A stretch of 64,000 bases of DNA from Rhodospirillales bacterium (GTDB lineage Bacteria; Pseudomonadota; Alphaproteobacteria; ATCC43930; CGMCC-115725): the NCBI GenBank assembly GCA_028288725.1, contig JAQGIC010000133.1, positions 1 through 64,000 of the forward strand, read 5' to 3'. This document shows, one piece after another, positions 1-9,211 of the stretch. The translations under genes and the position numbers were made by a program. Each line of letters opens with the position of its first letter. Positions within the stretch are counted from its first letter, which is position 1. The notes beneath the pieces were generated by a model, which worked only from the letters and a program-made list of their open reading frames with translations, was not told the DNA's origin and did no database searches.

Positions 1-130
1 CTCCGCCGGAGCCCTGTTTGGCCGTGAAATCGGCTTGCCCAACCACGTGGATGGCCGGGTCAAGCCCGGCCATGACGATGTAAAAGACTAACCATCTGAA
101 ATGAAACAGAAAGATATGTACATAGCCTAG
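1..130. repeat. Intergenic repeat, family A (partial copy at window edge)
   Basis: Non-coding. Read on the minus strand, this stretch matches 15908-16039 almost base for base, including the GGCCGGGTCAAGCCCGGCC core and the end AGATATGTACATAGCCTAG at 112-130. The same end motif recurs at 16377-16395. The core is an inverted repeat able to fold into a hairpin. The copy is cut by the window start, so its full length is unknown. No open frame with coding character is visible. Confidence 0.8.
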
Positions 131-145
131 TGCCGATGCGGGAAT

Positions 146-262
146 GACGGCGAAGCGCGATGATATGAGGCCTGCTCGGCCTCATATCTGAATCGCCCAG
201 ATCAAATATTTAGAGACTGATTCACCGATCAAGCCGAGCAGGCTTGATCGGACCAGGCTCTA
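146..262. repeat. Two-hairpin intergenic repeat, family B, copy 1
   Basis: This element of about 115 bp contains two perfect hairpins: arms GATATGAGGC/GCCTCATATC (162-171 and 179-188) and GATCAAGCC/GGCTTGATC (227-235 and 241-249). A second copy in the same orientation lies at 41830-41945. The right end GCTCTAG supplies the stop codon of the minus-strand xylD gene (260-262), so the element abuts a 3' end and may act as a terminator or RNA-stability structure. The second hairpin differs between copies by changes that keep pairing. Confidence 0.85.
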
Positions 263-2044
263 GTGATTGTCCCGCGGCACGCCGAAGGTTTCGGCGATGC
301 GCTGGTATTTGACCGCCGTTTCCAGCACGCCGCCGGTGTCGAGCTGGCCGACATGGGCGCGATAGATCTCCTGCCAGGGCGTCTGGTTGACGAATTCCGG
401 CAGCTTCAGATCCTTGCGCCGCTGGGCCAGTTCGCCGTCGGTGATCAGGATGTTGGCGCTGCGCTTCTTCAGGTCGATGCGCAGCTTGTCGCCGGTCCGG
501 AGCAGCGCTAGGCCGCCGGCCACGCCCGCCTCGGGCGAGGCGTTGAGAATCGACGGGCTGCCCGACGTGCCGCTCTGACGGCCATCGCCGATGCAGGGCA
601 GCTCGTTCACGCCCTGCTTCACCAGCGCGTCGGGCGGCAGCATGTTGACGACCTCGGCCGAGCCCGGATAACCCACCGGCCCGCAATAGCGGATGACCAG
701 GATGCAATGGGCATCGATCTCAAGCGCGGGATCGTTGATCCGGTGGTGATAGTCCTCCGGCCCGTCGAATACGATCGCCCGGCCTTCGAACGCATCCTCG
801 TCGCCCGGTGTCGCCAGATAGCGCCGGCGGAATTCCTCGGAGATGACCGAGGTCTTCATGATCGCGCTGTTGAACAGGTTGCCCTTCAGCTGCACGAAAC
901 CGGCCTTTTCCTTCAGGGGATTGTCCCAGGGGCGGATGACATCCGGGTCGGTCGATTTGGCGTCGCCGGTGATCTCGCCGATGGTGCGGCCGGTCACGGT
1001 CACCGCCTGCTCGCGCAGCTTGCCATGGCGCTTCAGCTCGCCCAGCACCGCCGGCAGACCGCCGGCCCGATAATAGGTCTCGCCCAGATATTTGCCGGCC
1101 GGCTGCATGTTGACCAGCAGCGGGATCTCGTAGCCGATGCGGTCCCAGTCGTCGTTGGTGAGTTCGACGCCGATATGGCGGGCGATCGCATTGACGTGCG
1201 GCGGGCAGTTGGTCGACGCGCCGATGGCCGAGGCCACGACGATCGCGTTCTCGAACGCCGCCCGCGTCATGATATCCGACGGCCTGAGATTCTCGCGCAC
1301 CAGTGCCACCGCGCGCCGGCCGGTCTCGTACGCGATCTGCTGACGCTCGCGATAGGGCCCGGGGATGGCGGCGCAGCCCGGCAGCGACATGCCAAGCGCC
1401 TCGGCCATCGCATTCATCGAACTGGCGGTGCCCATGGTGTTGCAATGGCCGACGCTGGGCGCCGACGCCGCGACCATGTCGATGAATTTGGCATAGTCGA
1501 TCAGGCCCAGGGCATGGCGCCGGCGCGCCTCCCACACGACCGTGCCGGACCCGGCGAGCTCACCCTCGAAATGGCCGTCGAGCATCGGACCGCCGGACAG
1601 CACGATCGCCGGCAGATCGACGGTCGCCGCCCCCATCAGCATGGCCGGCGTCGTCTTGTCGCACCCCGTGGTCAGCACGACGCCGTCCAAGGGATAGCCG
1701 TACAGCACTTCGACCAATCCCAGATAAGCGAGATTCCGGTCGAGCGCCGCGGTCGGCCGCTTGCCGGTCTCCTGGATCGGATGAACCGGAAATTCCATCG
1801 GCAGGCCGCCGGCATCGCGGATGCCGTCCCGGACCCGGCTCGCCAGCTCGATATGATGGCGGTTGCACGGCGACAGATCGCTGCCGGTCTGGGCGATGCC
1901 GATCACCGGCTTGCCCGATTGCAGTTCGTCCCGCGTCAGGCCGAAATTCAGATAGCGCTCCAGATAGAGCGCGGTCATGCCCGGATTGCCGGGATTGTCC
2001 CACCAGAGTTGGCTGCGCAGCTTGGTACGTTGATTGTCAGCCAT
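260..2044 (-). CDS. xylD: IlvD/Edd-family sugar-acid dehydratase, XylD-like (D-xylonate dehydratase)
   Basis: This 594-residue protein belongs to the Fe-S dependent dihydroxy-acid/sugar-acid dehydratase family and probably dehydrates D-xylonate (or L-arabonate) to the 2-keto-3-deoxy acid in the cytoplasm. Cluster cysteines are visible at about residues 60 ([10 protein letters not shown]), 128 ([10 protein letters not shown]) and 201 ([11 protein letters not shown]), the same spacing as Caulobacter XylD, and the C-terminal [20 protein letters not shown] signature is intact. The length and the ending ([10 protein letters not shown]...LDTGGVLE) also match the pentonate branch rather than biosynthetic IlvD. 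A xylose-type transporter, SDR and lactonase lie within 12 kb, which supports a pentose role. Xylonate versus arabonate cannot be settled here. Confidence 0.82.
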   Translation of the reverse strand: MADNQRTKLRSQLWWDNPGNPGMTALYLERYLNFGLTRDELQSGKPVIGIAQTGSDLSPCNRHHIELASRVRDGIRDAGGLPMEFPVHPIQETGKRPTAALDRNLAYLGLVEVLYGYPLDGVVLTTGCDKTTPAMLMGAATVDLPAIVLSGGPMLDGHFEGELAGSGTVVWEARRRHALGLIDYAKFIDMVAASAPSVGHCNTMGTASSMNAMAEALGMSLPGCAAIPGPYRERQQIAYETGRRAVALVRENLRPSDIMTRAAFENAIVVASAIGASTNCPPHVNAIARHIGVELTNDDWDRIGYEIPLLVNMQPAGKYLGETYYRAGGLPAVLGELKRHGKLREQAVTVTGRTIGEITGDAKSTDPDVIRPWDNPLKEKAGFVQLKGNLFNSAIMKTSVISEEFRRRYLATPGDEDAFEGRAIVFDGPEDYHHRINDPALEIDAHCILVIRYCGPVGYPGSAEVVNMLPPDALVKQGVNELPCIGDGRQSGTSGSPSILNASPEAGVAGGLALLRTGDKLRIDLKKRSANILITDGELAQRRKDLKLPEFVNQTPWQEIYRAHVGQLDTGGVLETAVKYQRIAETFGVPRDNH

Positions 2045-2231
2045 AATTCCAGAACTCCCTCTTCATTCACGCCCGGCAGCCATGAAGGCCGCCAGTCTTG
2101 CACGCGGTGCCATCGGGCACCAAGTTTCGGGGTCGAGAGGCCGTTGGGGTCGCATTCGCTTGACCGCGATGGCCCTCTGGCCGCAGAACCACGATTCCTT
2201 TCTCACCGCAGAGCGGCGCAGCCCCCACCCC

Positions 2232-5200
2232 ATGGCAATTCCGTATTCGTCCGAGGACCTCGGCCGCGCTTTCGACGCCCGCACGCTGGCCCGCGGCCGC
2301 ACCCTGCTTCTGGCGGGCAACGTCGCCCTGCATATCGACGGCGACACCATCCAGGGCGTCGTCAAGGAAGGCGACCGGCAATATCGCTGTGCCATGGCGC
2401 CCGCCGTGGTCAGCGCCCGCGTCATCTTCCCCGGCCAATGCGCCTGTGGTCAGGCCCATTGCCTGCATCTGGCCGCGTCGGCCCTGGGCGTGCTCGACAA
2501 ATATCCCGAATGGCGCCGGCAGCAGCAGCAGAGCTTTCTCGCCAACCTGCTGTCCGCCCCGCCCAAGGAGCGCACGCGCCTCGTCTTCCTGCTGGAGCCC
2601 GGCACCGGCGGCGCCTGCTGCTTCGTCTCGCCCGTGCTGGAGCATGACCGCACCGGCCAGGTCGAGCCGGTCAGTCCGCGCCGGATTGGTGAAGAGATCG
2701 AACGCTCGCCGGCCGAACGCGCGCTGGCCCGCCTGATCGGCGGCGACGAGACGCGCGTCACCGTCGCAGCCTCCGAACCCCAGGTCGCCGCCCGTCTGCT
2801 CGACCAGCTCGTCGGCTCCGGCCTCGCCCGCTGGAAGCCGTCCAACAAGCGGCTGATCAAGGGCCCGCAGCGCGTGTTCGATGCGGCCCAGGCCCCCGAC
2901 CTGCCGCCGAAATCCGCCGTGCTGCGCGCCGGGACCAGCCTGTGGTACGTCGATGCCCAGAGCGGTCATCTGGGCATGGCCGTGCCGCGGGCGCCGACCG
3001 CCACCGCGGCAAAGCGTCCGGTCGGCCGGCGCGGCACGATCGGCCTGCGCGCCGCCGCCGCACCCGCCCGCCCGATCGTGCCCCGCGCCACGCCGGCCGA
3101 GCTGGTCATCCTCGACAAGCCGATGGTGCCGGTCCTGCGCCTGGGCCGGATCGAGGGTCCGGACGAGATGGGCCGGATCATGCAGATCGACGCGCTGACA
3201 TTGGGCTTCGGCTATGGCGACGGCGTGGCCGAGCCGGACGACGAGCGGCAATTCGTCAAGGTCGAGGACGGCGCGCGCGAGCCCACGTTCCTGCGCCGCG
3301 ACCGGGCCGCCGAGATGAAGGCCGAGGCGCAGCTGCGCGAAGAGGGCTTCATGCAGGTCCGGGTCCAGACCAAGGCCGCCTCCAAGGGCAAGCGCATCTA
3401 TCTGTTCCGCGGCAAGGACGCGGCCGAGCGCTGGCAGCGCTTCGGCGCCGAACGCGTCCCGGCCTTGCAGGCGCTCGGCTGGCGCGTCGATATCGAAGAG
3501 GGCTTCGGGCCCCAGGTCGTCGATGTCATCGGCGAGATCGACATGCGCATCGCCGACGACGAGGGCGGCTGGTTTTCGCTGGAGCTGGGCATCGAGGTCG
3601 AGGGCGTGCGCCTGCCGCTGCTGCCGATCCTGTCGCGCATCCTGGACCAGGGCGGGCTGGACGCCATTCCGCAGGTCGACGGCAAGATCCACACCGTGCT
3701 GGACGACGGCCGCGTATTGGCCCTGCCGGTCGAGCGTATCGCGCGCATGCTGGCGACGATGAGCGACCTGATCGAGGCGTCGCGCCGGACGTCGAGCGGG
3801 GCGCTGCTGCTGCCGGCGAGCGAGGCCCCGGCCGTGCTCGACCTGGAAGAGGTGCTGATCGCCCGCTGGCAGAACGCCGCCCATATCCGCAGCTATGTCG
3901 AACGGTTCCGCGACGATCTGTCGATCGAGACGGTGCCGGTGCCGGCGCTGTTCAAGGGCACGCTGCGGCCGTACCAGGCCCAGGGCCTCGATTGGCTGCA
4001 GCACCTGTCCGGCCATGGCATCGCCGGCATCCTGGCCGACGACATGGGCCTGGGCAAGACGGCCCAGACCATCGCCCATATCGTCGAGGAAAAGCGCGCC
4101 GGCCGCCTGGACCAGCCGGTGCTGATCGTGCTGCCGACCAGCCTGGTTCCGAACTGGACCGCGGAGCTGGGCAAGTTTGCGCCGCATCTGCGCATCGTCG
4201 TGCTGCATGGGCTCGACCGCCACGAACGGCGCGACGCGCTGGGCGAGACCGAGATCGTGATCACGACCTACACGGTCCTGGCGCGCGATATCGAGATCAT
4301 GGCCGAGATGGAATGGCATCTGGTCGTGCTGGACGAGGCCCAGGCGATCAAGAGCCCGGAATCCAAGACCTTCCGCGCCGTCTGCCAGCTGAAGACCCGG
4401 CACAAGCTGTGCCTGTCCGGCACGCCGATCGAGAATAATCTCGAAGAGCTGTGGGCGCAGTTCGCGTTCCTGATGCCGGGCCTGCTGGGCGACCGGCGCG
4501 GCTTCGCCAAGCGCTTCCGCACGCCGATCGAAAAGAAGGGCGACGAGGTCCGCCGCGACCAGCTGATCCGCCGCATCCGGCCGTTCATCCTGCGCCGGAC
4601 CAAGGCCGAGGTCGCGAGCGACCTGCCGCCCAAGCACACGATCGTCCGCCGCGTCTCGCTCGCCCCGGAACAGCGCGAGCTGTACGAGACCATCCGCGTG
4701 ACACTCTACGACAAGCTCCGGCACGAGCTGTCCGAGCGCAATCCGGGCCAGGGCAAGATCGTGCTCCTGGATGCGCTCCTGAAGCTGCGCCAGGTCTGCT
4801 GCGATCCACGGCTGGTCAAGCTGCCGGCCGCCCGCGCGGTCGAAATGTCGAGCAAGCTCGACGAGCTGATGGAGATGATGGTCGAGATGATCGCCGAGGG
4901 CCGGCGCATCCTGCTGTTCTCGCAATTCACCTCGATGCTCGACCTGATCAAGGAGGCGGTCCGCAAGGTCAATATCGACTTCGTCGAGCTGCGCGGCGAC
5001 ACGGCCGACCGGGCGACCCCCGTCCGCCGTTTCGAGGCGCTGGAAGTGCCGCTGTTCCTGATCAGCCTGAAGGCCGGCGGCCGCGGCCTCAACCTCACCT
5101 CCGCCGACACGGTCATCCATTACGACCCGTGGTGGAACCCGGCCGCCGAGGACCAGGCGTCCGACCGCGCCCACCGTATCGGCCAGACCAAGTCGGTCTT

Positions 5201-5375
5201 CGTCTATAAGCTGATCGCCGCCGGCACGGTCGAGGAACGCATCGTCGAGCTGCAGGAGCGCAAGGCGGCGCTGGCCAATATCGCCCTGGGCGCCGAAGGC
5301 GGCGAGTTCGCCGGCATCGAGCTCGACGACATCGATTATCTGTTCGGCGAGGCGAAGGACCAGGAGGCGGCGTGA
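2232..5375 (+). CDS. SNF2-family DEAD/DEAH helicase with N-terminal SWIM zinc finger
   Basis: The product is an SWI2/SNF2-type DNA-dependent ATPase of about 1047 residues. A SWIM zinc finger (CxC...CxH, C70/C72/C77/H79) is followed by a long middle region. The helicase core has Walker A DDMGLGKT (~603), DEAQ (~701), SGTPIENNLEELW, and the C-terminal lobe with LFSQFTSML and DRAHRIGQT (~980). The frame is open back to a TTG at 2034, but that would overlap the start of xylD. The ATG at 2232 begins a plausible SWIM-helicase N-terminus. It probably remodels protein-DNA complexes during repair or transcription, but the biological target is unknown. It is not obviously linked to the sugar genes around it. 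Confidence 0.9.
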   Translation: MAIPYSSEDLGRAFDARTLARGRTLLLAGNVALHIDGDTIQGVVKEGDRQYRCAMAPAVVSARVIFPGQCACGQAHCLHLAASALGVLDKYPEWRRQQQQSFLANLLSAPPKERTRLVFLLEPGTGGACCFVSPVLEHDRTGQVEPVSPRRIGEEIERSPAERALARLIGGDETRVTVAASEPQVAARLLDQLVGSGLARWKPSNKRLIKGPQRVFDAAQAPDLPPKSAVLRAGTSLWYVDAQSGHLGMAVPRAPTATAAKRPVGRRGTIGLRAAAAPARPIVPRATPAELVILDKPMVPVLRLGRIEGPDEMGRIMQIDALTLGFGYGDGVAEPDDERQFVKVEDGAREPTFLRRDRAAEMKAEAQLREEGFMQVRVQTKAASKGKRIYLFRGKDAAERWQRFGAERVPALQALGWRVDIEEGFGPQVVDVIGEIDMRIADDEGGWFSLELGIEVEGVRLPLLPILSRILDQGGLDAIPQVDGKIHTVLDDGRVLALPVERIARMLATMSDLIEASRRTSSGALLLPASEAPAVLDLEEVLIARWQNAAHIRSYVERFRDDLSIETVPVPALFKGTLRPYQAQGLDWLQHLSGHGIAGILADDMGLGKTAQTIAHIVEEKRAGRLDQPVLIVLPTSLVPNWTAELGKFAPHLRIVVLHGLDRHERRDALGETEIVITTYTVLARDIEIMAEMEWHLVVLDEAQAIKSPESKTFRAVCQLKTRHKLCLSGTPIENNLEELWAQFAFLMPGLLGDRRGFAKRFRTPIEKKGDEVRRDQLIRRIRPFILRRTKAEVASDLPPKHTIVRRVSLAPEQRELYETIRVTLYDKLRHELSERNPGQGKIVLLDALLKLRQVCCDPRLVKLPAARAVEMSSKLDELMEMMVEMIAEGRRILLFSQFTSMLDLIKEAVRKVNIDFVELRGDTADRATPVRRFEALEVPLFLISLKAGGRGLNLTSADTVIHYDPWWNPAAEDQASDRAHRIGQTKSVFVYKLIAAGTVEERIVELQERKAALANIALGAEGGEFAGIELDDIDYLFGEAKDQEAA

Positions 5376-5386
5376 TGTCGCTTCCC

Positions 5387-5499
5387 CCGTCATTCCCGCG
5401 CAGGCGGGAATCCAGCATTTACGCGCGGTAGCGCGGATAAAGAGTCTCATCGCCGCAGACGCGGCTCCTGCTGGATTCCCGCTTTCGCGGGAATGACGG
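5387..5499. repeat. Palindromic intergenic repeat, family C (CCGTCATTCCCGCG type)
   Basis: Arms at 5387-5415 and 5471-5499 (about 29 nt each) are near-perfect inverted repeats beginning CCGTCATTCCCGCG, separated by about 55 nt. Each arm also contains its own small hairpin (CCCGCGCAGGCGGG). Related copies are at 16084-16208 and, shortened, at 33799-33829. It lies between convergent genes (helicase and galM). Such elements are common in alphaproteobacterial genomes; any function here would be structural RNA or termination. Confidence 0.85.
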
Positions 5500-5511
5500 A
5501 CAAGAGACACC

Positions 5512-6597
5512 TCAATCCACCGAGAAGCGGAAGATCGTGGTCGACCGGAATTCCTCGCCCGGCCTGAGCACGGTCGAGGGGAATTCCGGATGGTTCGGCG
5601 AGTCCGGGAAATGCTGGGTCTCCAGGCAGAAGGCGTCGCCCTGCCGATAGAAGCGGCCCGACTTGCCGACCCGGTCGCCGACGAGGAAATTCGCCGTATA
5701 GAACTGCATGCCCGGCTGGTCGGTCAGCACTTCCAGCACGCGGCCGGACGCCGGATCGACCACACGGGCCGCCCGCGTGGGATTGCCCGGCTGCCGCTCG
5801 CGCAGCACGAAATTGTGATCATAGCCGCGGCCATAGAGGATCTGCCGGTCGCGTGCGTCGCGGATCCGATCGCCGATCCGCCTGGGCGTGCGGAAATCGA
5901 ATGGCGTGTCCGCCACGGCGCGGATCTCGCCGGTCGGGATCAGGGTCTCGTCGACCGGCGTGAAGCCGTCGGCATCGAGCAGGGCCACATGGTCGAGGAT
6001 GTCGCCCGTGCCCTCGCCCGCCAGATTGAAATAGCTGTGGTTGGTCAGGTTGAGCACGGTCGGCGCCTCCGTCGTCGCCCGATACTCGATCGCGAGCGCA
6101 TTATCGGCGCCGAGCCGGTAGGTCACATGGGTCGTCAGCCGACCGGGATAGCCCTCCTCGCCATCGGCGCTGACATAGCGGAGCCGCAGCAGCGCCTCGG
6201 CACCGTCGCTCGCGGTCTCGACCGCCCAGGCGACCTTGTCGAAACCCACGACGCCGCCATGAAGCGCGTTCGGCGGGTTGGTCAGTGCCAGGCTGTAGTC
6301 CTGGCCCTCGAGCGTGAAATGGCCGCCGGCGATGCGGTTGCCGTAGCGGCCGACCAGCGCGCCGAAGAATTGCGGCTTGTCGAGGTAATCCTGCAGGCTC
6401 GCATAGCCCATGACGAGATCGGCGATCCGGCCCTGGCGATCGGGCGCCTCGATCGCCTGGATGATGGCGCCATAGGTCAGGATGCGCGCGGCGAAACCGC
6501 TGGCGTTGCTGAGATGGTAAGCGTCGATTTCCGTGCCGCCGGCCAAACGCCCGAACGGGGTTCGGACCAGTTTCGCCGTCTTCTCCTCAGCCGACAT
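5512..6597 (-). CDS. galM: Aldose 1-epimerase (galactose mutarotase)
   Basis: This 361-residue protein interconverts alpha and beta anomers of aldoses. Family landmarks are in order: VGRYGNRIAGG and NPPNALHGG in the N-terminal third, TNHSYFNLAG in the middle, then DHNFVL and the C-terminal Glu-containing segment MQFYTANFL. Length is normal for GalM. It is the last gene of a minus-strand run (ROK repressor, SDR, lactonase, GntR regulator, galM), which suggests it supplies the beta-pyranose used by the sugar dehydrogenase. No signal peptide is seen, so it should be cytoplasmic. Confidence 0.92.
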   Translation of the reverse strand: MSAEEKTAKLVRTPFGRLAGGTEIDAYHLSNASGFAARILTYGAIIQAIEAPDRQGRIADLVMGYASLQDYLDKPQFFGALVGRYGNRIAGGHFTLEGQDYSLALTNPPNALHGGVVGFDKVAWAVETASDGAEALLRLRYVSADGEEGYPGRLTTHVTYRLGADNALAIEYRATTEAPTVLNLTNHSYFNLAGEGTGDILDHVALLDADGFTPVDETLIPTGEIRAVADTPFDFRTPRRIGDRIRDARDRQILYGRGYDHNFVLRERQPGNPTRAARVVDPASGRVLEVLTDQPGMQFYTANFLVGDRVGKSGRFYRQGDAFCLETQHFPDSPNHPEFPSTVLRPGEEFRSTTIFRFSVD

Positions 6598-6695
6598 CGG
6601 CCAGTCTCCTCCGGGTCGGGCGCTTCTTTGTTCCCACCAAGGAACGCGCCGCCCGGCGGGCAGGTCAAGTCATTTGTATGAGGATATGATCGGTT

Positions 6696-7502
6696 TCAGC
6701 TACGGCGCAGCGATGCCGACAACACGGTCTTGACCGGATCCGGCGCGCCGGGCTCCCCGGTCCGCGCCCAATCGAGCGCGCGATGGACGTCGATCATGGT
6801 GTTGTCCAACAGCTCGACCATGCGCTGATAAGCGCCCTCGCCATCGCCGGCCGCGACCGCGTCCAGGATCGCCTTATGCATGCCCAACGCATGGCGCGGG
6901 CCGCCGGGCGTCGCGTTCGACAGGCGGAAGCCCATCGCGAGCGCGGTTTCGATCAGCGCGCCCAACGGCTCCATCAGCTCGTTATGGGTCGCCGACAACA
7001 GCGACTGATGAAAGCGCATGTCCGGCTCTTCCCAGCGATCGGCATCGTTGCCGGCCGCCGCCATGCCGGCGTAGGCCTCGTTGAGCCGAACCAGATCCTC
7101 GTCGGTTCGCCGGAGCGCCGCCAGACGCGCGCCCTGCGGCTCGATCATCAGCCTGAGCTCGAACAGGTCCTTGATGAAGCGTTCGACCGGTGCCGCGGCT
7201 AATTGCCAGGCGAGCATGTCCGGGTCGAGCATGTTCCATTCCGAGCGCGGGCGCACGCGCGTGCCGGCCTTGCGGCGCGACTGCACCAGGCCCTTGGCCG
7301 CCATCAGCTTGATCGCCTCGCGCAGCGCCGTTCGGCTGACGCCCAGACGGACGCTCAGCTCCTCTTCGGTCGGCAAAAAGCTGCCGGGCGCCAGTTCGCC
7401 CCGCACGATCTTGAGGCCGATTTCATGGGCGACCTGGCCATGCACGCTGCTGCGGGAAAAGGTCCGATCGGGGCGGGTCGGCGGCTTTGCTCTCGGCATC
7501 AC
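6696..7502 (-). CDS. GntR-family regulator, FadR/FCD subfamily
   Basis: This 268-residue DNA-binding regulator has an N-terminal winged helix-turn-helix (about residues 20-85, with FLPTEEELSVRLGVSRTALREAIKLMAAKGL) and an all-helical FCD ligand-binding domain (about 105-235). FCD proteins typically bind sugar acids, keto acids or other carboxylates. The gene lies between the lactonase and galM in the same orientation, so a sugar acid such as xylonate is a reasonable effector, but this is inference from context. A second regulator (ROK) heads the same run. Confidence 0.88.
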   Translation of the reverse strand: MMPRAKPPTRPDRTFSRSSVHGQVAHEIGLKIVRGELAPGSFLPTEEELSVRLGVSRTALREAIKLMAAKGLVQSRRKAGTRVRPRSEWNMLDPDMLAWQLAAAPVERFIKDLFELRLMIEPQGARLAALRRTDEDLVRLNEAYAGMAAAGNDADRWEEPDMRFHQSLLSATHNELMEPLGALIETALAMGFRLSNATPGGPRHALGMHKAILDAVAAGDGEGAYQRMVELLDNTMIDVHRALDWARTGEPGAPDPVKTVLSASLRRS

Positions 7503-7571
7503 TTCTTCTGGGATGGTGGCTCGATCAGCGGGATCGTCACATTAGGGCATATTCCGTGCTACGGAAATGGC

Positions 7572-8444
7572 TTACCCGGCGAACCGTCTGGGCGGTCGGC
7601 CCTTGATGCCGAGGCCGGAAATGACGAACAGACCGCCCGCGTCCGGATAGGCGGCCAGCGCATCGGCATCCATGCCGATCGCCGCGGTCGTGACATAGAG
7701 CAGGTCCAGATCCCTGCCGCCGAAGCAGGCGCTGGTCACCTGCGGCGCCGGGATCGCCACCACCCGCTCGATCGTGCCGTCCGGCCGATAGCGGGTCAGG
7801 CGCCCGCCGCCCCAATGCGCGCCCCAGACATGGTCCTCGGCATCGACCAGCAGCCCGTCCGGATACCCCGCTTCCGCCGGCACTTGCGCGAAGATCCGCC
7901 GCGCACCCGGCCGGCCGGCCGCCGGATCGAACGCATAGGCGTAGATCCGGCCGCGGTTCGTATCGACGAAGTAGAGCGTGCGGTCGTCCAGGCTCCAGTC
8001 GACCCCGTTGGTGATGGCGAAATGGGTCTCGAACGCGGCGACGCCGCCGTCCGCATCGAGCCGATAGAGATGGCCGGTCGGCGCCCCCTCGCCATCGTCC
8101 ATGGTGCCGGCCCAGAATCGGCCCGCCGCATCGATGCCGCCGTCGTTGAAGCGGTTGCCGGGCAGATGCGCCTCGGGATCGGCCAGCGGCGTCACCGCGC
8201 CGGTCGCCGGATCGATCAGCGCGAAACCGTCCTTGAAGGCGCCGATCAGGCCGCCCTCCTCGCGCAGTTGCACCGTGCCGAGCCGGCTCGGCATCGGCCA
8301 GGACCGATCGGTCCCGGTCGCCGGATTGTAGCGGTGCAGCTTGGGCGACTTGATGTCGATCCACCAGACGACCTGGGCGCGATCATCCCAGACCGGGCCT
8401 TCGCCGACGAGCGACCGGGTCCGGACGACGCAGTCGATCCTCAT
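7572..8444 (-). CDS. SMP-30/gluconolactonase-family lactonase, likely xylono-1,4-lactonase
   Basis: This 290-residue six-bladed beta-propeller belongs to the SMP-30/gluconolactonase/LRE family. The usual blocks are visible: LVGEGPVWDDRAQVVWWIDI near the N-terminus (metal-binding Glu), GNRFNDGGIDAAGRFWAGTM (Asn and Asp ligands), ITNGVDWSLDDRTLYF and YPDGLLVDAEDHVWGAHW. It should hydrolyse a sugar lactone to the aldonate, the second step of oxidative pentose catabolism. The start follows the SDR stop by one nucleotide, so the two are co-translated. Cytoplasmic; no signal peptide. Confidence 0.85.
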   Translation of the reverse strand: MRIDCVVRTRSLVGEGPVWDDRAQVVWWIDIKSPKLHRYNPATGTDRSWPMPSRLGTVQLREEGGLIGAFKDGFALIDPATGAVTPLADPEAHLPGNRFNDGGIDAAGRFWAGTMDDGEGAPTGHLYRLDADGGVAAFETHFAITNGVDWSLDDRTLYFVDTNRGRIYAYAFDPAAGRPGARRIFAQVPAEAGYPDGLLVDAEDHVWGAHWGGGRLTRYRPDGTIERVVAIPAPQVTSACFGGRDLDLLYVTTAAIGMDADALAAYPDAGGLFVISGLGIKGRPPRRFAG

Positions 8445-8445
8445 G

Positions 8446-9201
8446 TCAGGTCCAGCCGCCGTCGACGACGAAATTCTGCGCCGTGACCAGGCGGCTGTCG
8501 TCGGCCGCGAGCCACAGGGTCATGCGCGCGATATCGGGCGGGAACAGCTTCTCGGGGATGCATTGCCCCTTCATCATCTCGGCCTCGGCTTCGGGCGTCA
8601 GCCACAGCTTGATCTGGCGTTCGGTCATGATCCAGCCGGGGAAGAGCGCGTTCACCCGGATCTTGTGCGGGCCCAGATCGCGGGCGAGCGCGCGGGTCAG
8701 GCCGACGATCGCCGCTTTGGCGGTCAGATAGACCGGCATGCCGCCCTGGGCCAGGAGGAAGCTGACCGAGCTCATATTGACGATGGCGCCGCCGCCGGCC
8801 GCGATCATGTCGTCCTTGACCGCCTGGGCCGCGAAGAACTGATGCTTGAGGTTGGTCGCCATCCGCTCGTCCCAGAACTCGGGCGTGACCTGGTCGATCG
8901 AATGGCGGTCGTCGCGCGCGGCATTGTTGACCAGCACGGTGATGGGTCCGAACGCCGCCCGGACCGAGGCGATCGCCCGGCCGAGCGCCGCGATGTCGCG
9001 CAGGTCCGCCGCCTCGAAGCGGACCGCCTCGCCCAGGCGTTGCTGCAGTTCGGCGCCGGCGTCGGCGTCGAGGTCGATGAAACCGACCTTGGCGCCCTGC
9101 TGGGCGAAATGCTCGACGATTGAAGCGCCGATGCCCGAGGCACCGCCCGTGACAAGGACCGTGCGCCCTTTGAGGCTCGGATATGTCGCGAATTCAGTCA
9201 T
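8446..9201 (-). CDS. xylB: Short-chain dehydrogenase, XylB-like (probable D-xylose 1-dehydrogenase)
   Basis: This is a classical SDR of 251 residues. The Rossmann motif TGGASGIGAS is at about 19-28, then NNAARDDRH (~91-99), the catalytic Ser in NMSSVS and Tyr-x3-Lys in VYLTAKAA. The combination NNAxxDDRH plus TAKAxIxGLTRALAR recalls Caulobacter D-xylose dehydrogenase (NAD+). It would oxidise the pentose to its lactone. An AGGAAG ribosome-binding site precedes the ATG, ten bases after the ROK gene. L-arabinose dehydrogenase is an alternative assignment. Confidence 0.8.
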   Translation of the reverse strand: MTEFATYPSLKGRTVLVTGGASGIGASIVEHFAQQGAKVGFIDLDADAGAELQQRLGEAVRFEAADLRDIAALGRAIASVRAAFGPITVLVNNAARDDRHSIDQVTPEFWDERMATNLKHQFFAAQAVKDDMIAAGGGAIVNMSSVSFLLAQGGMPVYLTAKAAIVGLTRALARDLGPHKIRVNALFPGWIMTERQIKLWLTPEAEAEMMKGQCIPEKLFPPDIARMTLWLAADDSRLVTAQNFVVDGGWT

Positions 9202-9211
9202 TTCAATCTTC

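Noticed and set aside
260-2044. Biosynthetic dihydroxy-acid dehydratase (IlvD)
   Set aside because: Cysteine spacing and C-terminal features match pentonate dehydratases, and the neighbours are sugar genes, not branched-chain amino-acid genes.
707-2647. Very long plus-strand open frame antisense to xylD and running into the helicase
   Set aside because: The product is Arg/Gly/Ala/Asp-rich low-complexity sequence without family features. Such frames arise opposite real genes in high-GC DNA.
5387-5499. Possible CRISPR repeat unit
   Set aside because: There are only two inverted arms, not regularly spaced direct repeats, and no cas genes. The element recurs singly elsewhere.
2067-5510. 1147-codon minus-strand frame antisense to the SNF2 helicase
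   Set aside because: It mirrors the helicase codon pattern (stop-poor because of high GC3) and shows no domain, while the plus strand has all helicase motifs.
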